Source of the DNA: Heloderma charlesbogerti
Taxonomy: Eukaryota > Chordata > Lepidosauria > Squamata > Helodermatidae
Direction of reading: 5' to 3'
NCBI GenBank assembly: GCA_026122225.1
Contig: JANEZZ010002763.1
Span: 800,157-864,156, forward strand
DNA: 64,000 bases
Of the stretch, positions 20,401-30,279 are shown one piece after another. Every line of letters begins with the position of its first letter. The stretch's first letter is position 1. A program made the translations under genes and the position numbers. Under the pieces are notes generated by a model. The model was not told where the DNA came from. It did no database searches and saw only the letters and a program-made list of their open reading frames with translations.

Positions 20401-20879
20401 AAGGCAGGGGGAGGAGAACACAAAGACAGGAAACCAGCCCCCATTTTAACCCACAGGATGTCTATAATGAAGGGTCGAAGTAGTTACTTCCTAAGGCAAA
20501 CAACGGAGAATTGGAGTGTCGAAATGGTGCTTTATTGCACTTAAGGAATTGGGCTTTACACTGTGCCATGTCAATTGAGGGGGATCTCTGTAAGTTCTGA
20601 TGTGGGCATTCAGAGGGCAACCCTCACTGAGCACAAGGGGAGTCCCTTCTGAGGAGACACTAATGGTTTTGTGCAAGGATGGGAAACACACAGGAAACAC
20701 AGGGTCACGGTGAAAGGCACACCCCTGGGCAGGGCTAGCATACCCGAGGTCAATGAGGGGGCTGGGGCACACAGCAACTATACCGAGGAGAACCTGACTT
20801 GAGGAAAAGAATCGGACTTTAAGCAGTCTCAGGAAATCCGGGTTTTCCGTGATAAGCTCCAGGGTGGCTGCTGGATGGC

Positions 20880-21660
20880 CACAACGTCAGAGCCCTGCTG
20901 GATCAGACCCAGGGTCCATCTAGTCCAGCATTCTGTTCACACAGTGGCCAACCAGCTGCCCACAGGAAACCCCCAAGCAGGACATGAGTGCAACAGCACC
21001 CTCCCGCCCATGTTTCCCATACTGCTTCTGATACTGGAGGTAGCATAGAGCCATCAGACTAGTAGCCATTGATAGCCTTCTCTTCCAGGAATTTGTCTAA
21101 CTCCCCTTTAAAGCCTTCCAAAGTGGTGGCCATCGCTATGTCTTGTGGTAGCGAATCCCATAGTTTAACTATGCGCTGTGTGAAAAAGTCCTTCCTTTTA
21201 CCTGTCCTGAATCCTCCACCAATCAGCTTCATGGGATGACTGCTTTGGGTTCTAGGATTCTAAGAAATGGAGAAAAAACTTCCTTCTATCCACTTTCTCT
21301 ACACTGTGCATACATTTATGCATCTCTGGCATGTGCCTTCTTCTTCTAATTTTTTCTAAGCTAAAAGGCCCCAAACATCATCACCTTTCCTTATAGGGAA
21401 ATTGCTCCAGCCACTTATTCATTGGAGTTGCCCTTTTCTGCACCTTCTCCAGCTCTAGAATATTCTTTTTGAGGTGCAGTGACCAGTACTGTACACAGTA
21501 TCCCAAGTGTAGTCACACCATAGCTTTGTATAAAGATATCATGATATTGGCTGTTTTATTTTGGATTCTTTTCCCCGTGATACCCAATATGGAATTTGTC
21601 TTTTTCACAGCAGCTAGGTCGATGTTTTCACCGAGCTCCCTGCTACAACCCCAGTATCCT
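20880..21660 (-). mobile_element. CR1 LINE fragment, about 0.8 kb of RT C-terminus and 3' UTR
   Basis: The minus strand runs through LGYCVQYWSLHLKKNI, LELEKVQKRATP and LEQFPYKER, then F-T-KRKDFFTQRIVKLW and the 3' UTR (TGCTGGATCAGACCCAGGGT at the + left). Frame breaks are present near 21390, so it is a pseudogene. Same subfamily as 41575-43270. Confidence 0.85.
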
Positions 21661-21929
21661 AAAAAAGGAGAAATGTTGGGGATTGATCATGTCTGGAAGC
21701 CTCAGGCTGAGGCTGGGCACTGAAAAGCAGGGTCCAGAGTGGAGCCCTGGGGAGGCCCTTTGCACATGGTCAGGGAGACCCTTTCTATATTTTGTTGCTA
21801 TTGTTGTTGCTGCAGGGCTGAGCGCTAGCCATAGAACAGGTTCTGGAGATGAGCTCCAGAACAGATGAAGTATTGGTAACACTTCATAGAGAAAAGCCCA
21901 GGAATTGCTATGTGCAAGCCACAATGCCA

Positions 21930-21944
21930 AAGCAGAGAGAGAGA

Positions 21945-21980
<36 letters not shown>
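21930..21980. repeat. (GA)n microsatellite
   Basis: GA dinucleotides with one GTGA interruption. A complementary (CT)n run lies at 22479-22500. Confidence 0.95.
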
Positions 21981-21984
<4 letters not shown>

Positions 21985-22019
21985 GCGACAAGCTTGGCTA
22001 GTTTTGCCCTCAGCTGCTC

Positions 22020-22980
22020 CACATCCTATTGGGAAGACATTCTCCTGAGGAGCTGAATGTAAAATCTTTCACTATAAGCCTGCTGACAGCAGGATAAAGT
22101 GGGTAGGAAATTTGCTTAGTGGTACCCTGTGAAGGCTTTAAAACACACATATTGTTGTCTCTCTGCTTGCTACGGTGACCTACATAACGGCTCAGGCTCA
22201 TGCACGAGTTTTCTTTCCTCTTTCCTTTACCACACTATTCATCCCCCCCCCATTCCTTGCCTGGCAGACATTTCGCCGGGCCTCGCGTTAACCAAATCAC
22301 ACACGCAGTGGCTAAGAGCTGGAGGCTGGTGAAACCTCTCTTCAGAAGGACCGGCAGATGGGCCAGAAACCGAGGTGCTGGACCTATGAAGCCTAGCATG
22401 GGGAGCTCGGGGCCAAACTGCCCTGCTCTGTTAATCCTCCTTCAGTATTCATGGGGTTTTATGTGCCCCCTGCCTTTGGTTCTCTCTCTCTCTCTCTCTC
22501 CCCCCCGCCCGCCTTGCTGTTAACTCAATTTCATCACAGGGTATAACTCCATTTTCATCAGTGTCATGGGAATCAATGGAAGGAGGTCTACGGATTGAGA
22601 ATCTTTCAGGGACCCTGGGGGCTCTTCCTGGTTTTCTTGTTGGAAATACAGCAGGTATTCTATTCACTTACCGATCTGCCAGTTGTGTGGGGGAAGACCA
22701 GAGAGGCTGCGCTAATTTTAAAGCAGCCAGCACCCCAAATGCAATGGCACAGTCCCCCAAAGTCGCTCCTTGCCGTGCAGCTGCAGAAATTCAGACTGCT
22801 CTTTTATTCCACGGTTACTTTCAAAGGTGCCTCACTGTCCCGTACAGTTGCTGCCCAAGCAGCTGGTGGGTGTCGCAGTTCCAGGAGCTTGTAGCTCCAA
22901 GTCGCTGCCGTTAAGCAAATAACCAAGCTATGAAGAAGCCCCGAGAGAGGTCTAGATTTTACTTGCTGCAGCACAGTGCT
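22020..22980. other. Unassigned, no gene recognised
   Basis: Contains a (CT)n run at 22479-22500, a short C/G-rich patch and several short frames without domains. GC is slightly higher than around it, but I see no splice-site pairs or conserved peptide I could defend. Confidence 0.4.
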
Positions 22981-22983
22981 TTT

Positions 22984-23200
22984 TTAGAGGCCCAGTGTCA
23001 TATAATTGATAAAGTGGTCGTCTAGGATGGGAGAGACCTGGGTTCAAATCTCCATTCAGCTATGTGGATTCCTCCATTGAGCAGGGGGCTGGAACTGATG
23101 GTCTTATAGGTCCCTCTCAACCCGACTGTTCTATGATTCTATGTGAAGCTCATTGGGTGATTCTGGGCCAGTCACTTTCTTTCAACCTACCCTACCGCAG
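22984..23200 (+). repeat. tRNA-derived SINE split by a CR1 tail
   Basis: Head GCCCAGTGTCATATAATTGA, B box GGGTTCAAATCTCC, body continuing after the insertion as AGCTCATTGGGTGATTCTGG and CAACCTACCCTACC. The inserted CR1 end occupies 23067-23138. Confidence 0.75.
23067..23138 (+). mobile_element. CR1 3' terminal fragment inserted in SINE, short TSD
   Basis: CCATTGAGCAGGGGGCTGG through GTTCTATGATT is a CR1 3' end. CTATGTG is present on both sides (23060-23066 and 23139-23145). Because CR1 tails themselves end in ATTCTATG repeats, part of the match could be tail rather than target. Confidence 0.7.
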
Positions 23201-24000
23201 ATTATGAAGATACGGGGGGTGGGGGGAAGAAGGGTGAGATATGGTATTCTCAGAACCTTTCTCTCTCTTCTTAGTAGACCCTATGGTTATTCGGGGTGGG
23301 GGTGATTTGGAATTTGGGATTTCCTTCCTCGCTGTGTTGGAAGGAAGTGTTTTTTCCGCTCATACAATGGGGTGGGGGGAGAAAGAGCACATTGATAGAT
23401 AGGAAAGTGAAGTAACATTCCCCTAAGAATCAGTCTCTACACTTACAAAGGTTACATCCGATTTCCTAAACCCACAAAGACAATGATAAATGAAAAAATC
23501 GGGATTTTTACTGGAAGCAGTGTGGCTAGAGAGGACCCTCATGGAGAGTCAGTCTTTGTCTCTCCTAAATCAACCCCCCTTTATTTCTATTCACCGCAAA
23601 ATTATAATCAATATAGGTTTAACAATTCAAATAGGCTTCATTGGAATGTTAATTGTGTGATTTCCACTTTCTAAACCCCTTTTGGGTTCCCTCTATGGCA
23701 ACAAACCTGGCTATATAACGTCCCTCACAAAAGTCAGGCCAAATGAGTGAGCACAGATGAGGCCTAGATGTGAGATAGCTGGCTATTTTCTGAGACAGGA
23801 CGAGCTACTCATTCCTCCCTTTGGCTTGGGAGCACCCAAACGGGTTGCAGTGCTCAATTTTTCTCCTGCGCTCCATGTTTTAACTTTAACCAGTGTTGAA
23901 GGCCTATAACATCTTTTTAAAAGTGGCCGCCACTCTTTCCACGCCTAGCAACCAACATGCCAAAGGAAAGGGGCAAAGAGGCAAGCATTGGGAGTTGATG
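23200..24000. other. Unassigned, no gene recognised
   Basis: Mixed sequence with G-runs near 23215 and 23370. No repeat family was recognised and no exon is supported. Confidence 0.4.
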
Positions 24001-24004
24001 TAAT

Positions 24005-24240
24005 GGTTACTGAGGTAATAATAAATAATATATAGTGCTCTTTGAGTGCTTCGCACACACTATCTTGCTGTAACCTTTAGCACAACCCTGTAAGGAAGGT
24101 CACTGTTAGAATGTCCCCATATTGTGGATGCAGGCAGAGGCTTATCTAAGGCAAAGTTCATGGCAAAGACAAGATCTGAGCCAGAACATTCCAGCTCGAT
24201 GCTCAGTCACTTAGCCATTATACAACACAAGGCCTCATGT
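24005..24240 (-). repeat. MIR-like SINE
   Basis: TGAGTGCTTCGCACACACTA, then CACAACCCTGTAAGGAAGGT, then TCAGTCACTTAGCCATTATA follows the layout of an inverted MIR-type SINE. Strongly diverged. Confidence 0.5.
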
Positions 24241-24305
24241 CTAAGGTCACAGCTTCCCTTCCCCACAAAAAGGCCACAGGGGGAAATGCTAGAGCTAAAG
24301 AGGAC

Positions 24306-24708
24306 TAGGGATGTCCGTTGCTGGGAAATCTGATTCTTTTTTGGCTTGATGGCGTTCCGTGGTATGAATGACTTGATTTGCATTTGTGAGCCAAGCTGTG
24401 GGTTTTCCCCGAACTCTGGGAACTTTGTTTGCACATTTTCTTTGCAGGTTCTGCAATTTGTGCAAATCTGGGAGCAATTTGTGCAAATTTGGCTTTACTT
24501 TGCAGAAATTGCTCAGAAATGTGTGCAAATTCGGCCGTAATCTGAACCTGTAAAAAATGTGCAAAATGCTTGGAAAATCCATGAACTGGCCTGACGTGCT
24601 GCAGACCGAGTTGGGCGCTGCAGCGGGAACTGGAATGAAGTCTGAGGAGCCAAACCTAGGAAAGCTCATTGAACTCCATCCCCAAAATGGATTTCTCGGA
24701 CATCCCTA
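24306..24708. mobile_element. Non-autonomous hAT element, family E copy 2, with 8-bp TSD
   Basis: TAGGGATGTCCG at the left and CGGACATCCCTA at the right are perfect 12-bp inverted ends. Flanks AAGAGGAC and AGGAGGAC match at 7 of 8. The interior is AT-rich with repeated TTTGTGCAAAT phrases. About 400 bp, no ORF. Confidence 0.85.
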
Positions 24709-25194
24709 AGGAGGACTGAAGGGGAGAAAGCATGTGACATGAGGCTGCAGATGGAAGTGAGGGTCTGAAGTACTGGAGAGCAGCGGCGTAGTGGAGTCAG
24801 GACTCACAGGCTCGATGCACTAGGACTTCCACATAAGTGCATGGAATTTGGGGACCTGGCGGCAGCCCCTACAGAGCTCCCTTTTTATTAGCAGGGATAA
24901 TTACATCATGCCCTCCCTCCCAACCTCCTTGTTTCCTCTGAGCTTAGCTGCAATCCTCACAGTAGTGTGTGCGTGTGGGGGGGGAGGGGGGAGAATGGTT
25001 TTTTCCAGAAACATTATATAGTTGTGAGCTATCTCTGTTGTAATGCAAAGAATATTCAAGTCGCTTGGTCTCAAATGGCCAGTTAAGACCCAGTACCCTT
25101 ACAAAAGCCCTATTCCTAGTGGAGATGAAAACTGCTAGAAATGGTTTGTTGACTTTGTGGTCAAATGTTTCTCCTTGGTGGTGGGAAAAGAAAT

Positions 25195-25300
25195 TGCTGG
25201 AAAACCTTGAGCTCGCATGTGTCTGTGTGTGATTCACATACACGCACATGCACACACACACACATATGCATGTGCATGTATATACATACACATAGATATG
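25195..25300. repeat. Interrupted (CA)/(GTAT) microsatellite
   Basis: GTGTCTGTGTGTG, CACACACACACACA and TATACATACACATAG blocks lie together immediately before the solo LTR. Confidence 0.8.
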
Positions 25301-25319
25301 GAACAACATAGCTACCTGC

Positions 25320-25856
25320 TGTCAGGGTGGAAACTGAGCCGATAGAACCCCAGAGCAGTTCTGATTCTGAGGAGGATCAGCAATCCATGGGAGAGGAGCC
25401 AGCTCATCCCTCACAGGCACAGCAGCTGGCAGAGATTCCTCCTGCCGGCATTCCTGAGATAGATAGTGACACTGGAAGTGAGAGAGTGTGGGAGGGGGGC
25501 TTGGTAGACGCGCGACGCTGACGCAGGGAGTGACGAGCGATGGATGGCGCGGAAAGGAGGTGTAGCGCCCATTTGGTGTGCAAGCAACGGCCGTGTCCCG
25601 TGGACCCAAGGGAAAGAGGGAGGATCTCTCCCTAGCCCATAAGTTCAGGGTCTTCAAGTGATTCTCCTTCAAACGGGGACCAACTGCCTACCTGGAGCAT
25701 AGGCTACTCTGCTGTTCCTTGCTTAGTCACTGGTGATAGCATCTGAAAGAGTCATTAAGTTGTAAAAGGATTAAAGCCTTGAAAAGAATCCTTTTGTCTG
25801 TGTCTTGAGTTGGCTATTGGAGTGTATTGAAAGAGGCCTCTAGGGCGCTCCAGACA
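25320..25856 (+). mobile_element. Solo LTR (gypsy-type) with perfect 5-bp TSD
   Basis: A 537-bp unit starts TGTCAGGGTGG and ends CCAGACA, flanked by CCTGC on both sides (25315-25319 and 25857-25861). It is clearly homologous along its length to 6882-7417 in opposite orientation. The beginning keeps an acidic frame (EPIEPQSSSDSEEDQQS) continuing to about 25521. ATTAAA at 25770-25775 could be the polyadenylation signal. No internal domain remains. Confidence 0.87.
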
Positions 25857-26547
25857 CCTGCATTTTTGCACTCTCCTTGGCAGGGCAGGTCCTACCATTA
25901 GGCAGGATGAGGCAGTTGTGTCAGATGGCAGATGCTGGGAGGTGGCAGTAAGGTCTTGGAGGACAGAGCTGTGTGCCAAGCGGCCCGCCCTGTTCCCCCT
26001 AGCCTAGTCTGCTGACTTCAGATGTGGTGGAGGATGCTGTCCCCCAACACTTGTGTTGAAGACAGCTGCAACTGCCAGCCCAGTTACATTTTGAACATGG
26101 AATGGGAGAGGGTACCACCTTGTTCTTCATTTCAGGCAGCAAAATGTCTTGGGCCAGCCCTGCTCCTTGTCAGCAGGCCTAATGGGACTGTCATGATGAG
26201 TGCCTGCACTTCAAAATGTCCTACGCTGCACTTGCTCAGTTTCAGCCCATCTTCAGAGCTAGATTTCCACATGCCATCCCACTATCTGTTGGGAATTTGA
26301 CTAGTTCAGGAGTAAGAACCAATTATTGCTAATTGAACTGGCTAAACAAACAAGCCTCATGCCAGCCTATTCAGAAGACGTAGGCGAAGAGGGGGCACCA
26401 GAAGCTAATAATAGAAAATGGAAATGAAAGTTTACAAAAGGTCCTGAAGGACAATGCTCAGTGGGAGGGTGTCATAGGCAGGCTGAGCAGAAATGCTTGC
26501 AGAGACACCCCCCCCCCTCAAGAAATGGGAGATGTTAGCTTGGAGCA

Positions 26548-26668
26548 GCCTCCCCTAACCTGGCACCCTCCAGATGAGTTGGACTGTAACTCCCATCATT
26601 CCCAGCCAGCATGGGGATGATGAGAGTTGTAGTCCAACACATCTGGAGGGCACCAGATTGGGGCTTAT
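26548..26668. mobile_element. Palindromic MITE, family P copy
   Basis: TGGCACCCTCCAGATGAGTT pairs with CATCTGGAGGGCACCAG. GGACTGTAACTCCCATCATT pairs with GATGAGAGTTGTAGTCC. Confidence 0.8.
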
Positions 26669-26789
26669 TAGAACACGGGTGGGCAACTTTTTTTCTGTTG
26701 AGGGCTGCGTTTCCTCATGGTTAATCTCACAGGGGCCACATGATGGGCGGCCAGGACCAGAGACAGTGGTGGGCAAGGCCAGAACCAAA

Positions 26790-27035
26790 AGTGGATGGGT
26801 CATCCCTTTTCTCTTTCTGCCACCCCTTTTCTCTCTTTCCGTCACCCCCTTTCTTTCTCTCTTTCTGCCATCCCCTTTCTGTCTCTCTGCTACCTCCCCC
26901 TCTCTCTTTCTGCCATCCCTTCCCTCTGTCTCTCTCTTTCTGCCACCCCCTTTCTCTCTCTTTCTGCCACCCCCTTTCTCTCTCTGCCACCCCATTTTCT
27001 CTCTCTCCCTGTTTCTTCCTGCCAAGGAGGCCACC
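26790..27035. repeat. CT-rich minisatellite (CTCTTTCTGCCACCCCCTTT)n
   Basis: About nine degenerate units of 20-30 bp built on TCTCTTTCTGCCACCCC. It gives overlapping long frames on both strands (Arg/Glu-rich or Leu/Ser-rich), which are compositional artefacts. Confidence 0.9.
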
Positions 27036-27136
27036 AGGGAAGGGACAGATTGCTCTTGGCAGAGATCTGAACAGATACCTTGCAGAGGGCTTTTGAAATT
27101 AGTCTGAGGACTGCAGGAAACCAGGCCAAGGGGTAG

Positions 27137-27240
27137 AATCATAGAATAGTAGAGTTGGAAGGGGCCTATAAGACCATCGAATCAAACCCCTGCTCATTGC
27201 ACAAATCCAAGTCAAGGTACAGGTTGCACACCCCTGGCTT
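27137..27240 (-). repeat. CR1 3' terminal fragment
   Basis: ATCATAGAATAGTAGAGTTG and GGCCTATAAGACCATCGAAT mark the inverse of a CR1 3' end, broken off near 27220. Confidence 0.8.
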
Positions 27241-28100
27241 AGATCAGGGATGGGCAGAAGATAAATCTAGATCTACTGGAAGATCTCTGGGTGATTTACA
27301 GTAGATTGGCAAGGATTTCTGACTCCCCATGTGCTTAACAATCCTAGTAGCAAAATGACCCTCCCACCCTAAATTATACTGCTCAAACTGAAGAACGCTT
27401 GAGATAACCAGGCATAGGTTTTTGCATGGAAGGACTGCGAGCTCTGTTCAGCTCTAGTACTAAAAACAAATTCCTGGGCTCCAAATTCTTTAATTCTCAG
27501 TGCATCTCTTTTGCCCCAGGCTCCATTTGGTGTATCCCAAGGGAGCTAGTCAAAAACAAAGTTGGTCCTGCAAACAGAATATCTGCCCACTCCTGACTTA
27601 GAGGATGAAAGGACCATTCAGAGGCAAACTGAGGAAGCCGGCTGGGTGTTGGATAAAGAAGGAATGTCGCCAAAGCAGAAGAGGGCCAGGCCAACAAAGT
27701 CTTTCTCTCACAGCAGCAGAAAGAGCAGATTCCAGAGTGCGCAACAGTTTGGGGGCCATGGCTGTAGGGGCAGTCATGGCTTTTGCCACTGAGGGTCATG
27801 CAAGCACCTGCCTCCCCTCAAGGATATTCCAGCCCCACCCCTACATTTCCCTGGAAGCCTTGCTGAAGACTGTTTACTTCTGCAGGGATAGATCCTAAGG
27901 AAATAGAGATGAAATCCTGAGAGATTATGGTGCCTGTTGGATCTATGCTGGTGCATTCCTGAAAAACCCAATGGATGGACCTAAGGAAGTTGGATGCTTC
28001 CATTCTCTTCTGCACAGGTCTCAGTGATGCATGGCAGGTTGGCATGTTCATCCAGGATCAGTTCCTAGTATCAGCTTTCCATTCACCATCAGCAGTGAGA
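27241..28100. other. Unassigned, no gene recognised
   Basis: No family recognised. Frames at 27562-27792 and 27605-27898 overlap in different phases and have no domain. Confidence 0.4.
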
Positions 28101-28104
28101 TGTT

Positions 28105-28320
28105 TAGACCAAGTGTGCAAAATGTGTGGCCCACAGGCTGGTGGCCTGCCAGACTCCCCTGCATCTCTCATGGCAGCAACATCGCCTGGGGTTTCCCACA
28201 CTAGCATTAGCAATGGTATCTCTTCCTTATCTCCAGTCTCTGATGTGGGATTGGAGATAAGGAAGGGATTCTCTTGCTAGTGCTGGCAAGAGAAACCCTT
28301 TCCTTATCTCTGAGCTCTCA
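28105..28320. repeat. Interspersed repeat with internal inverted copies
   Basis: Opens AAAATGTGTGGCCCACAGGC. CTTCCTTATCTCCAGTC is followed by GGAGATAAGGAAGGGATTC, then a third CCTTTCCTTATCTCTGAG. May be a degraded family C-type element. Confidence 0.35.
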
Positions 28321-28369
28321 TCCTGGATGGGAGAATGACCCAAAGGTGGGGTAGCTCTGAGCTCTCTAA

Positions 28370-28836
28370 GAGAGCAATCCTATGGTCCCTGGAAGAGCGT
28401 CCCAGGGACCATAGGATAGCTCGTAAAATCCTTCCAAGGTTCGAGACAGTGCTCGGACCTCGGAAGGGGGAGTCGGCGATCCAGCCCCCTACCCACCCCC
28501 TTGTAGCTGGCGTGGAGAGAACTATGCTGGCTGCCTCTCCAAAGTTGGAAACTTGACCTTGGAGAGGGGAAAAATGGGGTGTTCTGGTAGGAGGGGAAGG
28601 GAGGAGACCAGAGAGGCCAGGAAATGAGTTATCCTGAGCCTCTTCCACCCTTCCCTGTCCCCCTGAAGCACCCTCACTAGGCAGGCTAAAAAGCCCATCT
28701 AGTGAAATCTGTAAGGTGGGAGGTCAGGGAGGTGAAGATTACCTACGCCACTCCTCCCGCCCTGCATTGGATGAATGGACGCCTCTGAGTTCGGTGGCTT
28801 CCAATCAGTGAGGGCACAATTGATAGGATTGTGCCC
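28370..28836. mobile_element. Non-autonomous DNA element, family G copy 1, TAA flanks
   Basis: The left end GAGAGCAATCCTATGGTCCC starts a 16-bp hairpin (ATCCTATGGTCCCTGG with CCAGGGACCATAGGAT). The right end GATAGGATTGTGCCC is inverse to the left. TAA lies outside both ends (28367-28369 and 28837-28839). About 467 bp; shares terminal sequence with family B. Confidence 0.7.
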
Positions 28837-29522
28837 TAACTCTCCTTACTTGTCTAGTCAAACTTTCACTGCCCAATCTCCCTCTCCCCCATATACTCTG
28901 AATTGCAGTGCCAAAATTCTTCTGTCCACTGTCAACCAGCAAAAGGTAGTAACCCCGCCCCACAGGAAAGAGAGGGAGGGAACAAAAGTGAACCTATTGT
29001 CCTGCCTCTTTAAAGCATGATACAAGACTGTTGCAAATTCAGTACCATTTGGAGGTCATTTCAAGTCCTCCAGTCACCTCCTCTAGCCACCTCATGCTTG
29101 CTCTTGATCACACAGCTGTGATCTCCAAGTCAGGGCAGCTATTAATAACTCCCACTCCTGCTTACATAAGTGACAGTGGGATCCAACTGCCCAGAAGGGA
29201 TCTGCCTCCTTGAAGGCGGGACAGCTTATTAGGTAGGAAGTCCTGAGAAAACTCTTGATGGGTAAATAGTAGAATGTTTTCATCTAATTATGCAAGGCAG
29301 AGGCTGCCTTCCCAAACTCCTGGAGTTGGTAGGAATGGGTTTCCTGTAATGCATGCCCTCTTGCCCTCTGCAGAATACCTGACTCTCCTCCCCCACCAAA
29401 TCTGTCGAGGTTAAGTTCTAGTACACCTGCAATAAGTAACATGGTGCGAAGATGAGGCAGGGAAGAATGTGAGTGTAATGTAGGGTTATTCACACTTCAT
29501 TGTATCATTGTCCGTTCTTTAG

Positions 29523-29577
29523 GTTTAACACCGAGGCCACAGAAGCTCCAATGGATGAGAAATTCATGTATGAGGAG
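29523..29577 (+). other. Candidate internal exon (weak)
   Basis: A pyrimidine-rich stretch ending GTCCGTTCTTTAG precedes 55 bases that read openly in one frame (FNTEATEAPMDEKFMYEE). A GTATTG donor-like site follows. I do not recognise the peptide and no partner exon is seen nearby. Chance occurrence is quite possible. Confidence 0.15.
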
Positions 29578-29639
29578 GTATTGCATGCTAAGCAATTGAG
29601 GCTGCCATCCCCCTTTACTTGGGAATTTTACTTCTGAGA

Positions 29640-30148
29640 AGACATGTATAGGATTGTTCTTTCAAATGTTGTACTGCCCTCCTGCCCAAGTACAGTGGAA
29701 CAACCATACTCTCAAGATGCCCTAGTGCTCAAAGATTGGGTAACTCTGTTAGCTTTATGTTGGGTTGCTCTTCAGTCCAGGTGAGCTCCACTGATCTGCC
29801 TCCCCCAAAGAGTGACCTAAAATTAATTTTGCCTTAACATTAATGACTAGCTGCCAGAGAGAGATAGTTCATCAGATTGGAGGATTTCTTATTTAAGTTC
29901 TCCACTGATTATCTGGGCTGGATTCACAGACAGTTATGGGGGTGACAAGGAGATATGTCAGTGACCTGGTACATTCTCAGAGACACGACACCCCAGTTGC
30001 TGCAATGTGTCCTTGTTTGTCTGGATGAGCATCAGAAGTTGCCATATACTCTTTCCACAGATCTATCTTGCCAAGTATTTTCTTCTCCAATTGGCAATAG
30101 CTCTCCAGGTTCTTAGAGCTTTTCTTCATGAGGCATTTATTGTGCACT
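29640..30148. other. Unassigned, no gene recognised
   Basis: Moderately AT-rich sequence following a fragment of the ACTTCTGAGAAGACATG motif at 29631. No repeat family or gene was recognised. Confidence 0.4.
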
Positions 30149-30160
30149 CATGATTCCTTA

Positions 30161-30265
30161 TGAACTTGAGCACGCTCCGGGAGAGAGCGGAGGACAGGAA
30201 GGCCTGGCGTGCTATGGTCCATGGGGTCACGAAGAGTTGGACACGACTTAACGCCTGAACAACAA
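30161..30265 (+). mobile_element. BovB (RTE) LINE 3' end with perfect 12-bp TSD
   Basis: AGGCCTGGCGTGCTATGGTC and GGGTCACGAAGAGTTGGACA, followed by CACGACTTAACGCCTGAACA, are the characteristic BovB 3' terminus. CATGATTCCTTA stands on both sides (30149-30160 and 30266-30277). About 105 bp remains, so this is a severely 5'-truncated but clean target-primed insertion. Confidence 0.9.
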
Positions 30266-30279
30266 CATGATTCCTTACT

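Noticed and set aside
26555..27142. Frames of 177-195 codons on both strands
   Set aside because: Produced by the CTTTCTGCCACCCC minisatellite, with no domain.
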